Assembly (NCBI GenBank): GCA_019637875.1
Contig: JAHBUW010000014.1
Location: 1 to 64,000, forward strand
Direction of reading: 5' to 3'
Source of the DNA: Pseudobdellovibrionaceae bacterium
Lineage (GTDB): Bacteria; Bdellovibrionota; Bdellovibrionia; Bdellovibrionales; Bdellovibrionaceae
Length of the DNA: 64,000 nucleotides
The position numbers and the translations under genes were made by a program. Numbering within the stretch: position 1 is the first letter of the stretch; every line of letters begins with the position of its first letter. Below, one piece after another: positions 51,006 to 60,576 of the stretch. The notes beneath the pieces were generated by a model. It was given only the letters and a program-made list of their open reading frames with translations. It did no database searches and was not told where the DNA came from.

Positions 51006-51731
51006 TTAGCAAGAGGTCTCGGGGACCTCAAGGGGTTTGTGAGGCATTTCCGCGAGGGAGTGATCCGCTAAATTATTGGCTAAAATGTGGGCAAAGTGGC
51101 CCGACCAAGCCTCAAAAAGAAGCTGGAGGGAGGGCAACTCGGCCCCGTAATCGGAGAGCCGATCCAGGGCGGCTCCCCGCACCCCGCAGCTGCGAATCGT
51201 GGAGAAGAGCGAGAGGTCGTTCGTGACGTTGAGGCTCACCCCATGGCGGGTGATCCCGCGCTCAATCCTCAGGCCGATAAAGGCGATTTTACCGCGTTCC
51301 GTGACGAGCCCCGCGCCCTCCGCCGGACGGCTTGTCACGCCGTAGTCCAAAAGCAGAAGGCGGGTCGCCTCCTGTATGGCCTCAACGAATTCGCGGACGC
51401 CGAGTCCGCGCGCGCGCAGATCGAAGATCGGATAAATCACCAGTTGTCCCGGAGAATGAAGCGTCGCCTGCCCGCCCCGGTCCGTGGGGATGACGGGGAT
51501 GTCAGACCCCGCGGCCTCCGGCGAAATATCCGCCACGAGGGAGCCACGACTGCCGAGGGTGATGACGGAGGGATGTTCGAAACCGAGCAGAAGATCGTCC
51601 GAGGGAATTTCAATCCGCCAGGGGGAGCCCGCGCGGCGACGCTCCCAACTCGCACGCTGAATTTCAAGCGCGGCGGGATAGTCGGTGAGACCGCGCCAAT
51701 CAGTAGTAAAGTTCAACCTTGTCGTTTTCAC
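51006..51731 (-). CDS. lipB: Octanoyl-[ACP]:protein octanoyltransferase
   Basis: LipB transfers octanoate from ACP to lipoyl domains, the first step of lipoate attachment. Motifs are RGGQATLHSPGQLVIYPIFDL (residues 85-105), the Lys148 of GKIAFIGLRI and Cys182 in STIRSCGVRG, the catalytic Lys-Cys pair. GTG 51731 is chosen; it overlaps the end of the upstream lipoprotein gene by 32 bases. A TTG at 51719 is possible. The frame upstream of this lies inside the other gene and is a shadow. Confidence 0.93.
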   Translation of the reverse strand: MKTTRLNFTTDWRGLTDYPAALEIQRASWERRRAGSPWRIEIPSDDLLLGFEHPSVITLGSRGSLVADISPEAAGSDIPVIPTDRGGQATLHSPGQLVIYPIFDLRARGLGVREFVEAIQEATRLLLLDYGVTSRPAEGAGLVTERGKIAFIGLRIERGITRHGVSLNVTNDLSLFSTIRSCGVRGAALDRLSDYGAELPSLQLLFEAWSGHFAHILANNLADHSLAEMPHKPLEVPETSC

Positions 51732-52641
51732 GAAACCCCGCGCCCGAGTGGACGACCGCAATCGCGCCATCCTGGCCGAAGTAACTGACGACTTCAAGAG
51801 TCCCCTTCATGCGCCCGGCAACTTTTCCAATGAAATTTCCGCTTTGGGGATCGTAAATCTCATCGCCGTCTTCCGAAACTTTCAAAAGATCGCCGATCTG
51901 CAGGCCCGAAATCTGCCCCACATTCAGGAAAATGCGATCCCCGTTCACGAGCGCGATGCGCCCTTCCCAGCTCATTTTATCGAGCGCGCCGTTGATCTGC
52001 GGCGTGAAATCCAGGAAGGCTTCGGTCACGAGTTTTTCGACGAGCTCGGGATTGTTCGCGAAGAAACGGTCGGATTCGACCTTTTCGGCCACGCGGTAGT
52101 TCGCCTCTTCGAGCGTCACCGTTTTCACGGTGTTGAAGAGCTCTTTGCCCGTGCGGGCCGCGGACACCCGCACCCGGACCACGGCTTCAAATTTCGTCTT
52201 CAATTGACGGAAAACGCCGACGGGATCGGCTTGGCGCTGCACCTTCAGCGACATGAGCTTCCCTTCCAAGACGGCATTTGCGCCCAGCGACTGTGCGGAC
52301 TTGGCGATCTCGGTCAGATTGTATTCGCCGCCCGCAAGTTTCGAGGTCCACTCGGACTTCAAATCTTTGGTGTCGACCACGATCAAATCGCCCGTGCGGT
52401 TCAGCTCACGGATGAACTCCGTGCGCGCGCGATCGTTGAACTCTTGCGACCGCAGCCCTTTGTCGTCCAAGAACGGCAGGATCATCAGCCGCTTGCGCGG
52501 TGAACCGTTCGCTTTGGTCGACATCATGTCTTGTTCACTGACCCGCTTCTGAAGCGTTACGGGTTCACGAGTGGCACAGCCACTCAGAAGTAAGACGGCG
52601 CAGCTCACGAGAATCAAAGAGGACCAGCCGTTATGTTTCAA
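51700..52641 (-). CDS. FlgT/CsgG-like envelope lipoprotein
   Basis: The signal peptide ends LLSGC (lipobox). Residues 50-130 (RLMILPFLDDKGLRSQEFNDRARTEFIRELNRTGDLIVVDTKDLKS, then IAKSAQSLGANAVLEGKL) resemble the CsgG/TolB-like fold with a GA-AVLEG motif. Residues 225-313 (VNGDRIFLNVGQISGLQIGDLLKVSEDG, then FRENDKVELY) resemble the FlgT C-terminal domain. A role near the outer membrane, perhaps at the flagellar base, is an inference. It overlaps lipB by 32 bases and is nine bases downstream of the next gene's end. Confidence 0.65.
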   Translation of the reverse strand: MKHNGWSSLILVSCAVLLLSGCATREPVTLQKRVSEQDMMSTKANGSPRKRLMILPFLDDKGLRSQEFNDRARTEFIRELNRTGDLIVVDTKDLKSEWTSKLAGGEYNLTEIAKSAQSLGANAVLEGKLMSLKVQRQADPVGVFRQLKTKFEAVVRVRVSAARTGKELFNTVKTVTLEEANYRVAEKVESDRFFANNPELVEKLVTEAFLDFTPQINGALDKMSWEGRIALVNGDRIFLNVGQISGLQIGDLLKVSEDGDEIYDPQSGNFIGKVAGRMKGTLEVVSYFGQDGAIAVVHSGAGFRENDKVELYY

Positions 52642-52650
52642 AAGTCACCC

Positions 52651-53802
52651 CTACTGCGCGAATTGATAGCGAAGTTCGTCCGCCAACACGTCTTTCAGCA
52701 CCATCTTACCACTGCCGACGGGGATCTCCGACACCCTTTGGGCCAGATCTTTCGGAGCGACGGGTGAATCCATTTCGAAGGTGGTTGAGGTCGAATTGAT
52801 CAATCGCTCACGCAACGTCTTGACCTCACGGACCTTCGTCCGAAAGCCATCCCGGAAGGCTTCAATCTGCGCCGGGCTGAGAGATCCCGCCACCGTAATC
52901 CTGTAGTTATTCGACTGAATCGCGCCCCGCTGCCACGCCTCGATCGTCTGGTTCGCAAGATCTTTCGCGACCGTCTCAAAGACGTCGCGCAGGCGATTGG
53001 AGACGATCCCGACTTTGGCGTTTTTCTCGAGTGGGACTCGGCGTCCGACTTGGCCGAGCACACGGTTGCGCGGAACGTGCAGCGTATGCAGCTTCAATTC
53101 CAATTCGCGTCCCGTCGCTCCGCCGGCGATGATTTGCACCTCGCCCAGAATGACAACTTGGCTTTGGCGTTGGGCGCTCAGCTTTTGGATATCCGAAACC
53201 CCGAGCTTAAATCCGCCCTCCGTATAGGCCTCTTGGAAACGGAACTGCTGGGGCGCGAGGATGAAGAACCCCTCTTTCAAAAACTCCCGGCGCGACACTT
53301 GTTCGAACTCCGCGCTCCAGTTTGCCAGGCCCTGGTTCGGATTTGTCGTCCACCACGCGAACTGCTCGGAATCGGTTTTATCGATCCACGCCACGAGCGG
53401 CAAAATCACCGGCGGAACGTCGGATTCGAAATACAGGCCCTGATTGATCAGCAGCTGGTCGAGGTCGTCGACGTTGATCCGCACCTGCACCGACATTTTG
53501 TGACCGTCGGCGGTGGTTTCAAGATTTCCGGCTTTCGAGAATGGAATCAAACGCGAAGACAGGCGCAGGACCTTGCTTTGGATCGCCGCGCGATTTTTTT
53601 GAAAACGCTCGGGCCCCAGGGTTTCCCGCACGAGATCTTCGATCGCCTGCGTTTGTGCCTGATCCAACAGAACCCGCCGCGCGGTCGCGGGGTTTTTCTC
53701 TTTCGTGGTGACGTCCACGCTACGTTCGATGGTCGCGCCACCCGCATACAGTGAACCGAAAACCAGTAGCGCACCCAAGATCCGTCCGAGATGTGAAGTC
53801 AA
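52651..53802 (-). CDS. Exported protein paired with the FlgT/CsgG-like lipoprotein
   Basis: Start TTG 53802 is chosen because GGAGG lies 4-5 bases upstream; it gives a signal peptide (GRILGALLVFGSLYAGGA). The mature protein opens with ARRVLLDQAQTQAIEDLVRETLGPE, resembling the LPP20/FlgT N-terminal type of domain that begins with an A-x-x-x-A-L-x-D pattern, then strand-rich sequence. No catalytic motif. It may form a complex with the product of 51700-52641. Gene order on this strand is dnaE, this gene, the lipoprotein, lipB, tRNA-Val. Confidence 0.6.
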   Translation of the reverse strand: MTSHLGRILGALLVFGSLYAGGATIERSVDVTTKEKNPATARRVLLDQAQTQAIEDLVRETLGPERFQKNRAAIQSKVLRLSSRLIPFSKAGNLETTADGHKMSVQVRINVDDLDQLLINQGLYFESDVPPVILPLVAWIDKTDSEQFAWWTTNPNQGLANWSAEFEQVSRREFLKEGFFILAPQQFRFQEAYTEGGFKLGVSDIQKLSAQRQSQVVILGEVQIIAGGATGRELELKLHTLHVPRNRVLGQVGRRVPLEKNAKVGIVSNRLRDVFETVAKDLANQTIEAWQRGAIQSNNYRITVAGSLSPAQIEAFRDGFRTKVREVKTLRERLINSTSTTFEMDSPVAPKDLAQRVSEIPVGSGKMVLKDVLADELRYQFAQ

Positions 53803-53856
53803 AGCTCCTCCAAACGCCAAAGCCCTTCGCAAGGCTTATGTTACCGCTCGCTCATA

Positions 53857-56800
53857 CTAATTCAAATCGATAAAGTCCGTGCGACCGATCGAAGTGTGGA
53901 TCTGTTCGAAGAGCTGCGGTGACACGATGACCCCGCGATGGCTTTCCGATTCCAGTTTCACCGTACGCCCCATCTCGGCCAAATGAATGCGGAATTCGAC
54001 GGGAGTCTCTCCGGTATTCTCGTTCAAAATCCCCGCGAGCGCCGGATACGCGTCCTCGGGCACCTGGCCCATATCGAAGACCAATCGCCGCACGCGTTTC
54101 ATGGAGTCTTCGAGTTTCAAGACCGAATCGGCGATGATCTTGGCCTGGTTGTTTTCAACCTCCAAGAAACCGCCCACCAAAACCGGCTTATCTTCTTTTA
54201 GGATCTGCTCATTCTTGGCGAAAAAATCCGGAAAGATGACCAGCTCGGCCGCCCCGGTCAGATCTTCAAGTTTCGCGAACGCCATCCGCGTTCCCTTTTT
54301 CGTGATGAGTTCCCGCATCTCGGAAATCAGTCCGGCGACCACGACGCGTTTTTTTCCCGCATCCCGATTGCGATGATCGTACTTCGGCGGATTGTCCTTG
54401 ATCACCGCGCGCTCATGCTCGGCGAAGATCTCCGGGAGTTCGGCGACGGTTCCGGTCGTCCACAGGCGTGATAACTTTTCGAAACCCTTCAACGGGTGAT
54501 CGCTCAGATAAAAACCCAAAACTTCTTTTTCGTAGGTCAAAGAGGCGGTCCGCGACCACAACTTCACGTCCTCGAGTTCGACCTTGCCGCTCTCTTCCTC
54601 GGACAGATCGAAAAGCGAAACCTGACCGATTTCGCGGTCCCGGCGCGATCCCTCGGCGCGGTCCAAGAACTTCTGATAACCCGCCAAAAGCTGCGCACGG
54701 TGGGCGCCGAAGTCATCCAGTGCGCCGGACTTGATCAGGCACTCGACCGACTTCTTGTTCATTTTTTTGCTGTCGACGGACTCGAAAAACTGCTCCAGCG
54801 ATTCGAACTTCTGTCCCGGCAACTTCTGGCGAGCCTCGACGACTCCTTGGATCGCGCTTTCGCCGAGGCCTTTGATCGCCCCCAGACCGAAATAGATATC
54901 CTCGCCGCGGACGGCGAAAAGCAGATCCGAATGATTCACGTGCGGGGGGCGGACTTCCAGCCCGTGCTTCTGCGCATCCTTCACGTACTTGACGACCTTT
55001 TCGGTGTCGCCCATCTCCGTGGACAGCAGGGCCGCGTAGAACTCTGCCGGATAGTAGTGTTTCAAGTACGCGGTCTGGGCGGCGACGACGCAGTAAGCGG
55101 CCGCGTGCGATTTGTTGAAACCGTAATCCGCGAACTTGTACATGAGGTCGAAGAGCTCGTCGGATTTCTTCGGATCGAAGCCTTTTTCCGTCGCGCCTTT
55201 CAAGAAGCGCACGCGGTGCTGATCCATCTCTTCTTTGATCTTTTTCCCCATCGCGCGACGGAGCATATCCGCTTCACCGAGCGAGTAGCCCGCGATCCGC
55301 GAAGCGATCCCCATGACCTGCTCTTGGTAGACGATAATTCCGTAGGTCTCTTCCAAAGAGTCCTTCAGCTCGTCGAACAGGTATTCCACCGGCGATTCGC
55401 CGTTTTTCCGTTTCGCGTACTCGGGAATCATCGCCATCGGGCCCGGACGGTAAAGGGCGTTGATCGCGGTGATGTCGAAGAAGTTCGTCGGTTTGATCTT
55501 GCGGATGGCATCGGTGATGCCCTCACCTTCGAACTGGAAGATCCCCGCGGTATCGCCTTTCGCCATGAGCTCGTAAATCCCGGGATCGTTCAGCGAAATA
55601 TCCTGGGTCGCGATCTCTTTACCTTTATTGTCTTTGATGAGCTTCAGCGCACGGTGGATGTGCGTGAGGGTCTTCAGTCCCAAGAAGTCGAACTTGATCA
55701 GTCCGATCTTCTCGGAGTGCTTCATGTCGTACTGAAGCACGCTTTCGCCGTTCGCCCCGCGACTGAGCGGCGCATGACTGACGAGCTCGCCGTCGGCGAT
55801 GACGACGCCGGCGGCGTGGATTCCCGCGTGACGAACCATCCCTTCGACCCGGCGGGCGAGGTCGATCAGCGTCGCGACCTGCGGATTCAGATCCATCATC
55901 TCGTTCAGGCGCGGCTCCATCTGGAGCGCTTCTTCGATGGTGATATTGAGCTTATCGGGAACGAGTTTGGAGACCTGATCGGAATCCGCGAAGCTCATCC
56001 CCAGAACGCGGGCAACGTCGCGGATCGCCGCGCGCGTCTGCAGTTTTCCGTAGGTGATGATCTGCGAGACCGAAGGTGCACCGTACTTCTGCGTGACATA
56101 ATCGATCACTTCCCCGCGACGATCCTGGCAGAAATCGATATCGAAGTCGGGCATGGAGATCCGCTCGGGGTTCAAGAACCGCTCGAACAGAAGTTTGTAA
56201 GGCATGGGGTTCAGATCCGTGATCGACAGCACGAAGGCGACGAGTGAACCCGCCCCCGAGCCCCGACCGGGACCGACCGGAATGTCGTGCCCCTTCGCCC
56301 ACTTGATGAAGTCCGAGACGATCATGAAGTAACCGTTGAAGCCCATGCGGTCGATGACGCCCAGCTCGTACTTCAGTCGCGAAACGTAGGCTTCGCGGTC
56401 CTCATCCGAGAAACTTTCCCCGCGCTCGACCATCTCCTGAATCCGCAGCTCCAGACCTTCGAAGCTTTGCTTCTCGATGGTCTGCGCGATGGTGAGGCCG
56501 TCTTCCGTCGGGAAGCTCGGCAAGTGGTAGATCGGTTTACCTTTGTCGTCTTTGAGTTTGAACTTGATGTCGACGAGTTCCGCGATCTTCAGCGTATTGT
56601 CGCACGCCTCGGGAATGTCCTTGAAGAGTTCGCGCATCTGTTCGGGCTTTTTGAGATAAAACTGCTCCGACCCCAAACGCACGCGCGACTCGTCCTGCAG
56701 CGATTGGTTGTTCCCGATACAGAGCAGGACTTCCTGAGACATCTGATCGTCTTGATTCAGGTAGTGGACGTCGTTCGCGGCGACGAGCGGGATCCCGCGA

Positions 56801-57393
56801 TCGTTCGCGATCTCGCGCAGGAAGTCCTCGGTCTTCTTCCAGTCCGGAAGCCCCGTGCGGTTCAGCTCAAGATAAAAATTTTCGCCGAAGGTCTTCTGGT
56901 AGAAGTCGACGCGTTCGCGTGCTTTATCCGGACCGAAATCGCGGAAGGTCTGCACGATATCGCCCTTGGAGCCACCCGAGAGGATGATCAGATCCTCGCC
57001 GTATTTCGTGAGCAGCTCGTCGTCGATGCGGGGCTTGTAGTAGAAACCTTCCGTGAACCCCAACGTCGAGATCCGGCACAGATTGCGGTAGCCGTTGTGA
57101 TTTTTCGCCAGCAGCACCAGCCGCGTGGGATCGCGACGGATTTCGTTGCGGTCGCCGCCCCGTTGGTGGCGATTGTTGTTCGGCGCAAGATAGGCATCGA
57201 GTCCCAGGATCGGCTTTACGTTCTTGTCTTTGCACGCGAAGTAGAACTCGATCGCGCCGTACATGTTGCCGTTATCGGTCAGCGCGCACGCGGGCATACC
57301 GTACTCGGCCGCCTTCTTCGCGATCGCTTTCACCCGCGCGGAGGCCTCCAGCAGCGAGTATTCCGAATGAACATGCAAATGCGCAAATGACAC
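53857..57393 (-). CDS. dnaE: DNA polymerase III alpha subunit
   Basis: DnaE is the replicative polymerase. The 1178 residues are of normal length and run without intein. The N-terminal PHP domain has FAHLHVHSEYSLLE, the polymerase motif PDFDIDFCQDRRGEVIDYV holds catalytic Asp residues and GPGRGSGAGSLVAFVL is the second metal region. Helix-hairpin-helix and OB-fold (LVGGFLEVENNQAKIIADSV) regions follow. GTG 57393 with AAGGGGAT upstream is the start. It is preceded by a long hairpin separating it from guaA. Confidence 0.97.
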   Translation of the reverse strand: MSFAHLHVHSEYSLLEASARVKAIAKKAAEYGMPACALTDNGNMYGAIEFYFACKDKNVKPILGLDAYLAPNNNRHQRGGDRNEIRRDPTRLVLLAKNHNGYRNLCRISTLGFTEGFYYKPRIDDELLTKYGEDLIILSGGSKGDIVQTFRDFGPDKARERVDFYQKTFGENFYLELNRTGLPDWKKTEDFLREIANDRGIPLVAANDVHYLNQDDQMSQEVLLCIGNNQSLQDESRVRLGSEQFYLKKPEQMRELFKDIPEACDNTLKIAELVDIKFKLKDDKGKPIYHLPSFPTEDGLTIAQTIEKQSFEGLELRIQEMVERGESFSDEDREAYVSRLKYELGVIDRMGFNGYFMIVSDFIKWAKGHDIPVGPGRGSGAGSLVAFVLSITDLNPMPYKLLFERFLNPERISMPDFDIDFCQDRRGEVIDYVTQKYGAPSVSQIITYGKLQTRAAIRDVARVLGMSFADSDQVSKLVPDKLNITIEEALQMEPRLNEMMDLNPQVATLIDLARRVEGMVRHAGIHAAGVVIADGELVSHAPLSRGANGESVLQYDMKHSEKIGLIKFDFLGLKTLTHIHRALKLIKDNKGKEIATQDISLNDPGIYELMAKGDTAGIFQFEGEGITDAIRKIKPTNFFDITAINALYRPGPMAMIPEYAKRKNGESPVEYLFDELKDSLEETYGIIVYQEQVMGIASRIAGYSLGEADMLRRAMGKKIKEEMDQHRVRFLKGATEKGFDPKKSDELFDLMYKFADYGFNKSHAAAYCVVAAQTAYLKHYYPAEFYAALLSTEMGDTEKVVKYVKDAQKHGLEVRPPHVNHSDLLFAVRGEDIYFGLGAIKGLGESAIQGVVEARQKLPGQKFESLEQFFESVDSKKMNKKSVECLIKSGALDDFGAHRAQLLAGYQKFLDRAEGSRRDREIGQVSLFDLSEEESGKVELEDVKLWSRTASLTYEKEVLGFYLSDHPLKGFEKLSRLWTTGTVAELPEIFAEHERAVIKDNPPKYDHRNRDAGKKRVVVAGLISEMRELITKKGTRMAFAKLEDLTGAAELVIFPDFFAKNEQILKEDKPVLVGGFLEVENNQAKIIADSVLKLEDSMKRVRRLVFDMGQVPEDAYPALAGILNENTGETPVEFRIHLAEMGRTVKLESESHRGVIVSPQLFEQIHTSIGRTDFIDLN

Positions 57394-57444
57394 CGAGATC
57401 CCCTTTTCTCGTTTCTCTCTGTTTTAAATAATCCCCATCCTCAG

Positions 57445-57548
57445 AAAAAACTGAGAAGGGTCCAAGGGCAAGGCGGGAGGAGGAAGGCGTACCCTGTGGG
57501 TACGTCGACGACGACCAACGCCGTCCCTTGGGCGCTTATCAGTTTTTT
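57445..57548 (-). ncRNA. Long structured element between guaA and dnaE
   Basis: The ends AAAAAACTGA and TCAGTTTTTT pair exactly (10 bp), then further blocks (GGGTCC..., CCAAGGG/CCCTTGG, GGCG/CGCC) pair with small internal loops, and an apical GTACCC-TGT-GGGTAC hairpin caps it. On the minus strand it starts within the guaA stop region and ends in TTTTTT. A shorter alternative hairpin CTCAG-TTTTTT-CTGAG uses the same end. It could be a terminator, an RNA processing element, a repeat, or an attenuator of dnaE; class is tentative. Confidence 0.55.
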
Positions 57549-59088
57549 ACTCCCACTCGATGGTGCCGGGGGGTTTGCTGGTGACATCATAGACTACCCG
57601 GTTCACCCCGCGAACCCGATTCGTAATTTCGTTCGAAACTTCCCGTAAGAACTCGAATTCAAACGGATACCAATCCGCCGTCATCCCATCGGAACTTGTG
57701 ACCGCACGCAGCGCGAGCACATTTTCGTAGGTTCGGCCGTCGCCCATCACACCCACGGTTTTCACCGGAAGCAGAACGCAGAACGCCTGCCAAATTTTAT
57801 GATACAGGTCTTTCTCTTTCAGTTTCGAGATAAAAATATCGTCGGCCGCCACCATCGTTTCGATTTTCTCGGCCGTGATTTCACCCAAGATCCGAATCGC
57901 CAAGCCCGGCCCCGGGAAAGGGTGACGCATGAGCATATCCTGCGGCAGCCCCAGACGCTTCCCGATCTCGCGGACTTCGTCTTTAAAGAGCTCCCGCACC
58001 GGCTCGACCAGCTTCAAATTCATCTTGGCCGGCAGCCCACCCACGTTGTGGTGGGACTTGATGGTGACACTAGGCCCCCCACGCGACGACACGCTCTCGA
58101 TCACGTCGGGATAAAGAGTCCCTTGCGCCAGCCACTTGATTTCGACCCCTGCCGGTTTGTTCGCATCAAAAACTTCAATGAAAACCCGCCCGATGGTTTT
58201 GCGTTTCTGCTCGGGATCCGAGATTCCCGCCAGCGCGGTCAAAAATTCCTTCCTCGCATCAACCCCTTTCACGTTCAGCCCCAAAGCTTGAAGCTTCGTC
58301 AGCACGCTCGTGAATTCGTTTTTACGCAGAAGTCCGTTGTCGACAAAAACGCAGTGAACGCGCTCGGCCCCGAGGGTCTTCGTCAAAAGCGTCGCCACCA
58401 CCGTCGAATCGACGCCGCCCGAAAGCGCGCACAGGACGTGATCGTTTCCGACCTGGGCTTTCACCCGTTGCTGCAAGACTTCGATGATGTGCGGGGCGTT
58501 CCAGTTCGGCAGAGCGTTTGCGACCTGGGTGGCGAACGCCTTCAGGATCTCGATGCCGTTTTCGGTGTGCGCCACCTCGGGGTGGAATTGCACGGCCCAG
58601 ACGCGATGCCCTTTCAGCGCCGCGGGGTGACCGCCTTCCGAGGTGCCCACGATCTTCAGATTCGCGGGCGGCACCTTCACGACGTCACCGTGACTCATCC
58701 ACACCTTTTGCTCTTTCGGAACGTTTCCGAAGGGCTCTTTCCAGGACACTTTCGAAAAGCCGTATTCGCGGTGTTCGGATTTTTGCACGATCCCGCCCAT
58801 GTGCGCGGCGATCAGCTGCATGCCGTAACACACGCCCAGCAGCGGCGCGAGCTCAAGCAACTCATCGATATCGCGTTTCGGCGCGTTCTCATCGTAGATG
58901 CTCGACGGCCCCCCGCTCAGAATGATCCCCAGAGGTTTCAGCGCCTTGATCTTTTCGAGCGGTTCGTCGAACGGCACGATCTCGCTGTAGAAGTTCAACT
59001 CGCGCAAACGGCGCGCGATCAGCTGGGTCAATTGCGACCCAAAATCCAAAATCAAAAACGGACGTTCCGCGGAAGTCTGAGTGCTCAT
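57547..59088 (-). CDS. guaA: GMP synthase (glutamine-hydrolysing)
   Basis: GuaA makes GMP from XMP. The class I amidotransferase domain has LILDFGSQLTQLIARR, the Cys of GVCYGMQLIA and the His-Glu pair in VQFHPEVAHTENG. The synthetase domain has the PP-loop ALSGGVDSTVVA, and the dimerisation domain ends RVVYDVTSKPPGTIEWE. At 513 residues the enzyme is of normal length. It begins two bases after guaB, so they form an operon. Confidence 0.97.
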   Translation of the reverse strand: MSTQTSAERPFLILDFGSQLTQLIARRLRELNFYSEIVPFDEPLEKIKALKPLGIILSGGPSSIYDENAPKRDIDELLELAPLLGVCYGMQLIAAHMGGIVQKSEHREYGFSKVSWKEPFGNVPKEQKVWMSHGDVVKVPPANLKIVGTSEGGHPAALKGHRVWAVQFHPEVAHTENGIEILKAFATQVANALPNWNAPHIIEVLQQRVKAQVGNDHVLCALSGGVDSTVVATLLTKTLGAERVHCVFVDNGLLRKNEFTSVLTKLQALGLNVKGVDARKEFLTALAGISDPEQKRKTIGRVFIEVFDANKPAGVEIKWLAQGTLYPDVIESVSSRGGPSVTIKSHHNVGGLPAKMNLKLVEPVRELFKDEVREIGKRLGLPQDMLMRHPFPGPGLAIRILGEITAEKIETMVAADDIFISKLKEKDLYHKIWQAFCVLLPVKTVGVMGDGRTYENVLALRAVTSSDGMTADWYPFEFEFLREVSNEITNRVRGVNRVVYDVTSKPPGTIEWE

Positions 59089-59090
59089 TT

Positions 59091-60563
59091 TTAGTTTTCC
59101 ATCCGGTAGTTGGGAGCTTCACGCAAAATGCTGACATCGTGGACGTGGGATTCGCGAAGACCTTGGCTTGAGATCTGAACGAAGCGCGCCCGCTCTTGCA
59201 GTTCGCTGACGTTCGTCGCCCCCACGTAACCCATCCCCGCGCGCAGCCCACCCACCAGCTGGTGAATGATCGCCGAAGCCGCGCCCTTATAAGGAACACG
59301 CCCCTCGATCCCCTCGGGGACGAGTTTGTCTTCTTCCGCCACGTCCATTTGTCCGTAGCGGTCCTTCGAGCCCTTTTTCATCGCGGCGAGCGAACCCATA
59401 CCGCGGTAAAGTTTGTAGGTCCGGCCTTGGAACAGGATCGTCTCGCCGGGGGATTCTTCCGCGCCCGCGAGCAGATTGCCGATCATGACGGAGTTCGCGC
59501 CCAACGCCAAAGCTTTGGTCACGTCGCCCGAGAACTTGATTCCGCCGTCGCCGATGATGGTCTTGCCGTGCTTTTTGGCGATCTTCGAGCACTCCATGAT
59601 CGCCGAGATCTGGGGCATCCCCACGCCCGCGACCACGCGGGTCGTGCAGATCGAGCCGGGACCGACGCCGACTTTCACGACGTCCGCGCCCGCTTTAAAG
59701 AGCGCCTCGGTGCCGTCGGCGGTGACGACGTTCCCCGCGACGATGATCGTATCCTTGAACGTCGAGTTCACGCGCTTCACCATCTCGAGCACGTTTTTGG
59801 AATGGCCATGGGCCGTGTCGATCACGATCACGTCCGCCCCCGCCTTCACGAGCGCGCCCACACGTTCAAAGCTGTCGCTCCCGACGCCGACTGCGGCGCC
59901 GACGAACAGACGCCCCTGCGAGTCCTTCGTCGCCTGCGGATAGTTCTGCGCTTTTTCGATATCTTTGATCGTGATGAGGCCCATCAAAAGGCCCTCTTTT
60001 CCGACCACGGGAAGTTTTTCGATGCGGTGTTGTTGCAGAAGCGTTTTCGCCTGCAGCAGCGTCGTGCCGACCGGCGCGGTCACGAGCTTTTCCTTGGTCA
60101 TCAGATTCGAAATCGGCTGATTGACGTTGGTCTCGAAACGCAGATCGCGATTCGTCAGGATCCCGACAAGCTTACGATCCACCGTCACGGGAACGCCGCT
60201 GATCGAATATTTTTTCATCAGCTCGAGCGCCTCGCTCACGAGCGCATTCGGCGGCAGCGTGATCGGGTCGGTGATCATGCCGCTTTCGTATTTTTTCACT
60301 TTCTCGACTTCGAAAGCCTGCTCTTCGATGGTGAGATTCTTGTGGATGATCCCCAGACCACCCAGTTGCGCCATGATGCGGGCGATGCGGTTTTCGGTGA
60401 CCGTATCCATCGCGGCCGAAAGAATCGGCACGCGCAGATTTTTACCGCGCGCGAAGTGCGATTCGGTCTGCACCTCGCTGGGAACGATTTCCGAATATTG
60501 AGGCAAAAGCAAGACGTCGTCGAACGTCAGCGCGTACTCGATCTTTCCACTCTCTAGAGCCAT
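59091..60563 (-). CDS. guaB: IMP dehydrogenase
   Basis: GuaB oxidises IMP to XMP, committing purines to GMP. Start ATG 60563 is preceded by AAGGG at a good distance; 30 more codons upstream are open but lie in the previous gene. The sequence has ALTFDDVLLLPQYSE, two CBS domains (about 95-205), the catalytic Cys loop GVGPGSICTTR and the flap region GMGSLAAMKKGS. At 490 residues it is typical. The gene is 13 bases after the carbonic-anhydrase-fold gene and directly before guaA. Confidence 0.97.
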   Translation of the reverse strand: MALESGKIEYALTFDDVLLLPQYSEIVPSEVQTESHFARGKNLRVPILSAAMDTVTENRIARIMAQLGGLGIIHKNLTIEEQAFEVEKVKKYESGMITDPITLPPNALVSEALELMKKYSISGVPVTVDRKLVGILTNRDLRFETNVNQPISNLMTKEKLVTAPVGTTLLQAKTLLQQHRIEKLPVVGKEGLLMGLITIKDIEKAQNYPQATKDSQGRLFVGAAVGVGSDSFERVGALVKAGADVIVIDTAHGHSKNVLEMVKRVNSTFKDTIIVAGNVVTADGTEALFKAGADVVKVGVGPGSICTTRVVAGVGMPQISAIMECSKIAKKHGKTIIGDGGIKFSGDVTKALALGANSVMIGNLLAGAEESPGETILFQGRTYKLYRGMGSLAAMKKGSKDRYGQMDVAEEDKLVPEGIEGRVPYKGAASAIIHQLVGGLRAGMGYVGATNVSELQERARFVQISSQGLRESHVHDVSILREAPNYRMEN

Positions 60564-60576
60564 ACCCACACCCTTC

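Noticed and set aside
54496-56247. 583-codon open frame antisense to dnaE
   Set aside because: It runs wholly across the dnaE coding region on the other strand, encodes no recognisable motif, and is expected in high-GC DNA with such codon use.
59196-60557. 453-codon frame antisense to guaB
   Set aside because: guaB is certain; the antisense frame has no family resemblance.
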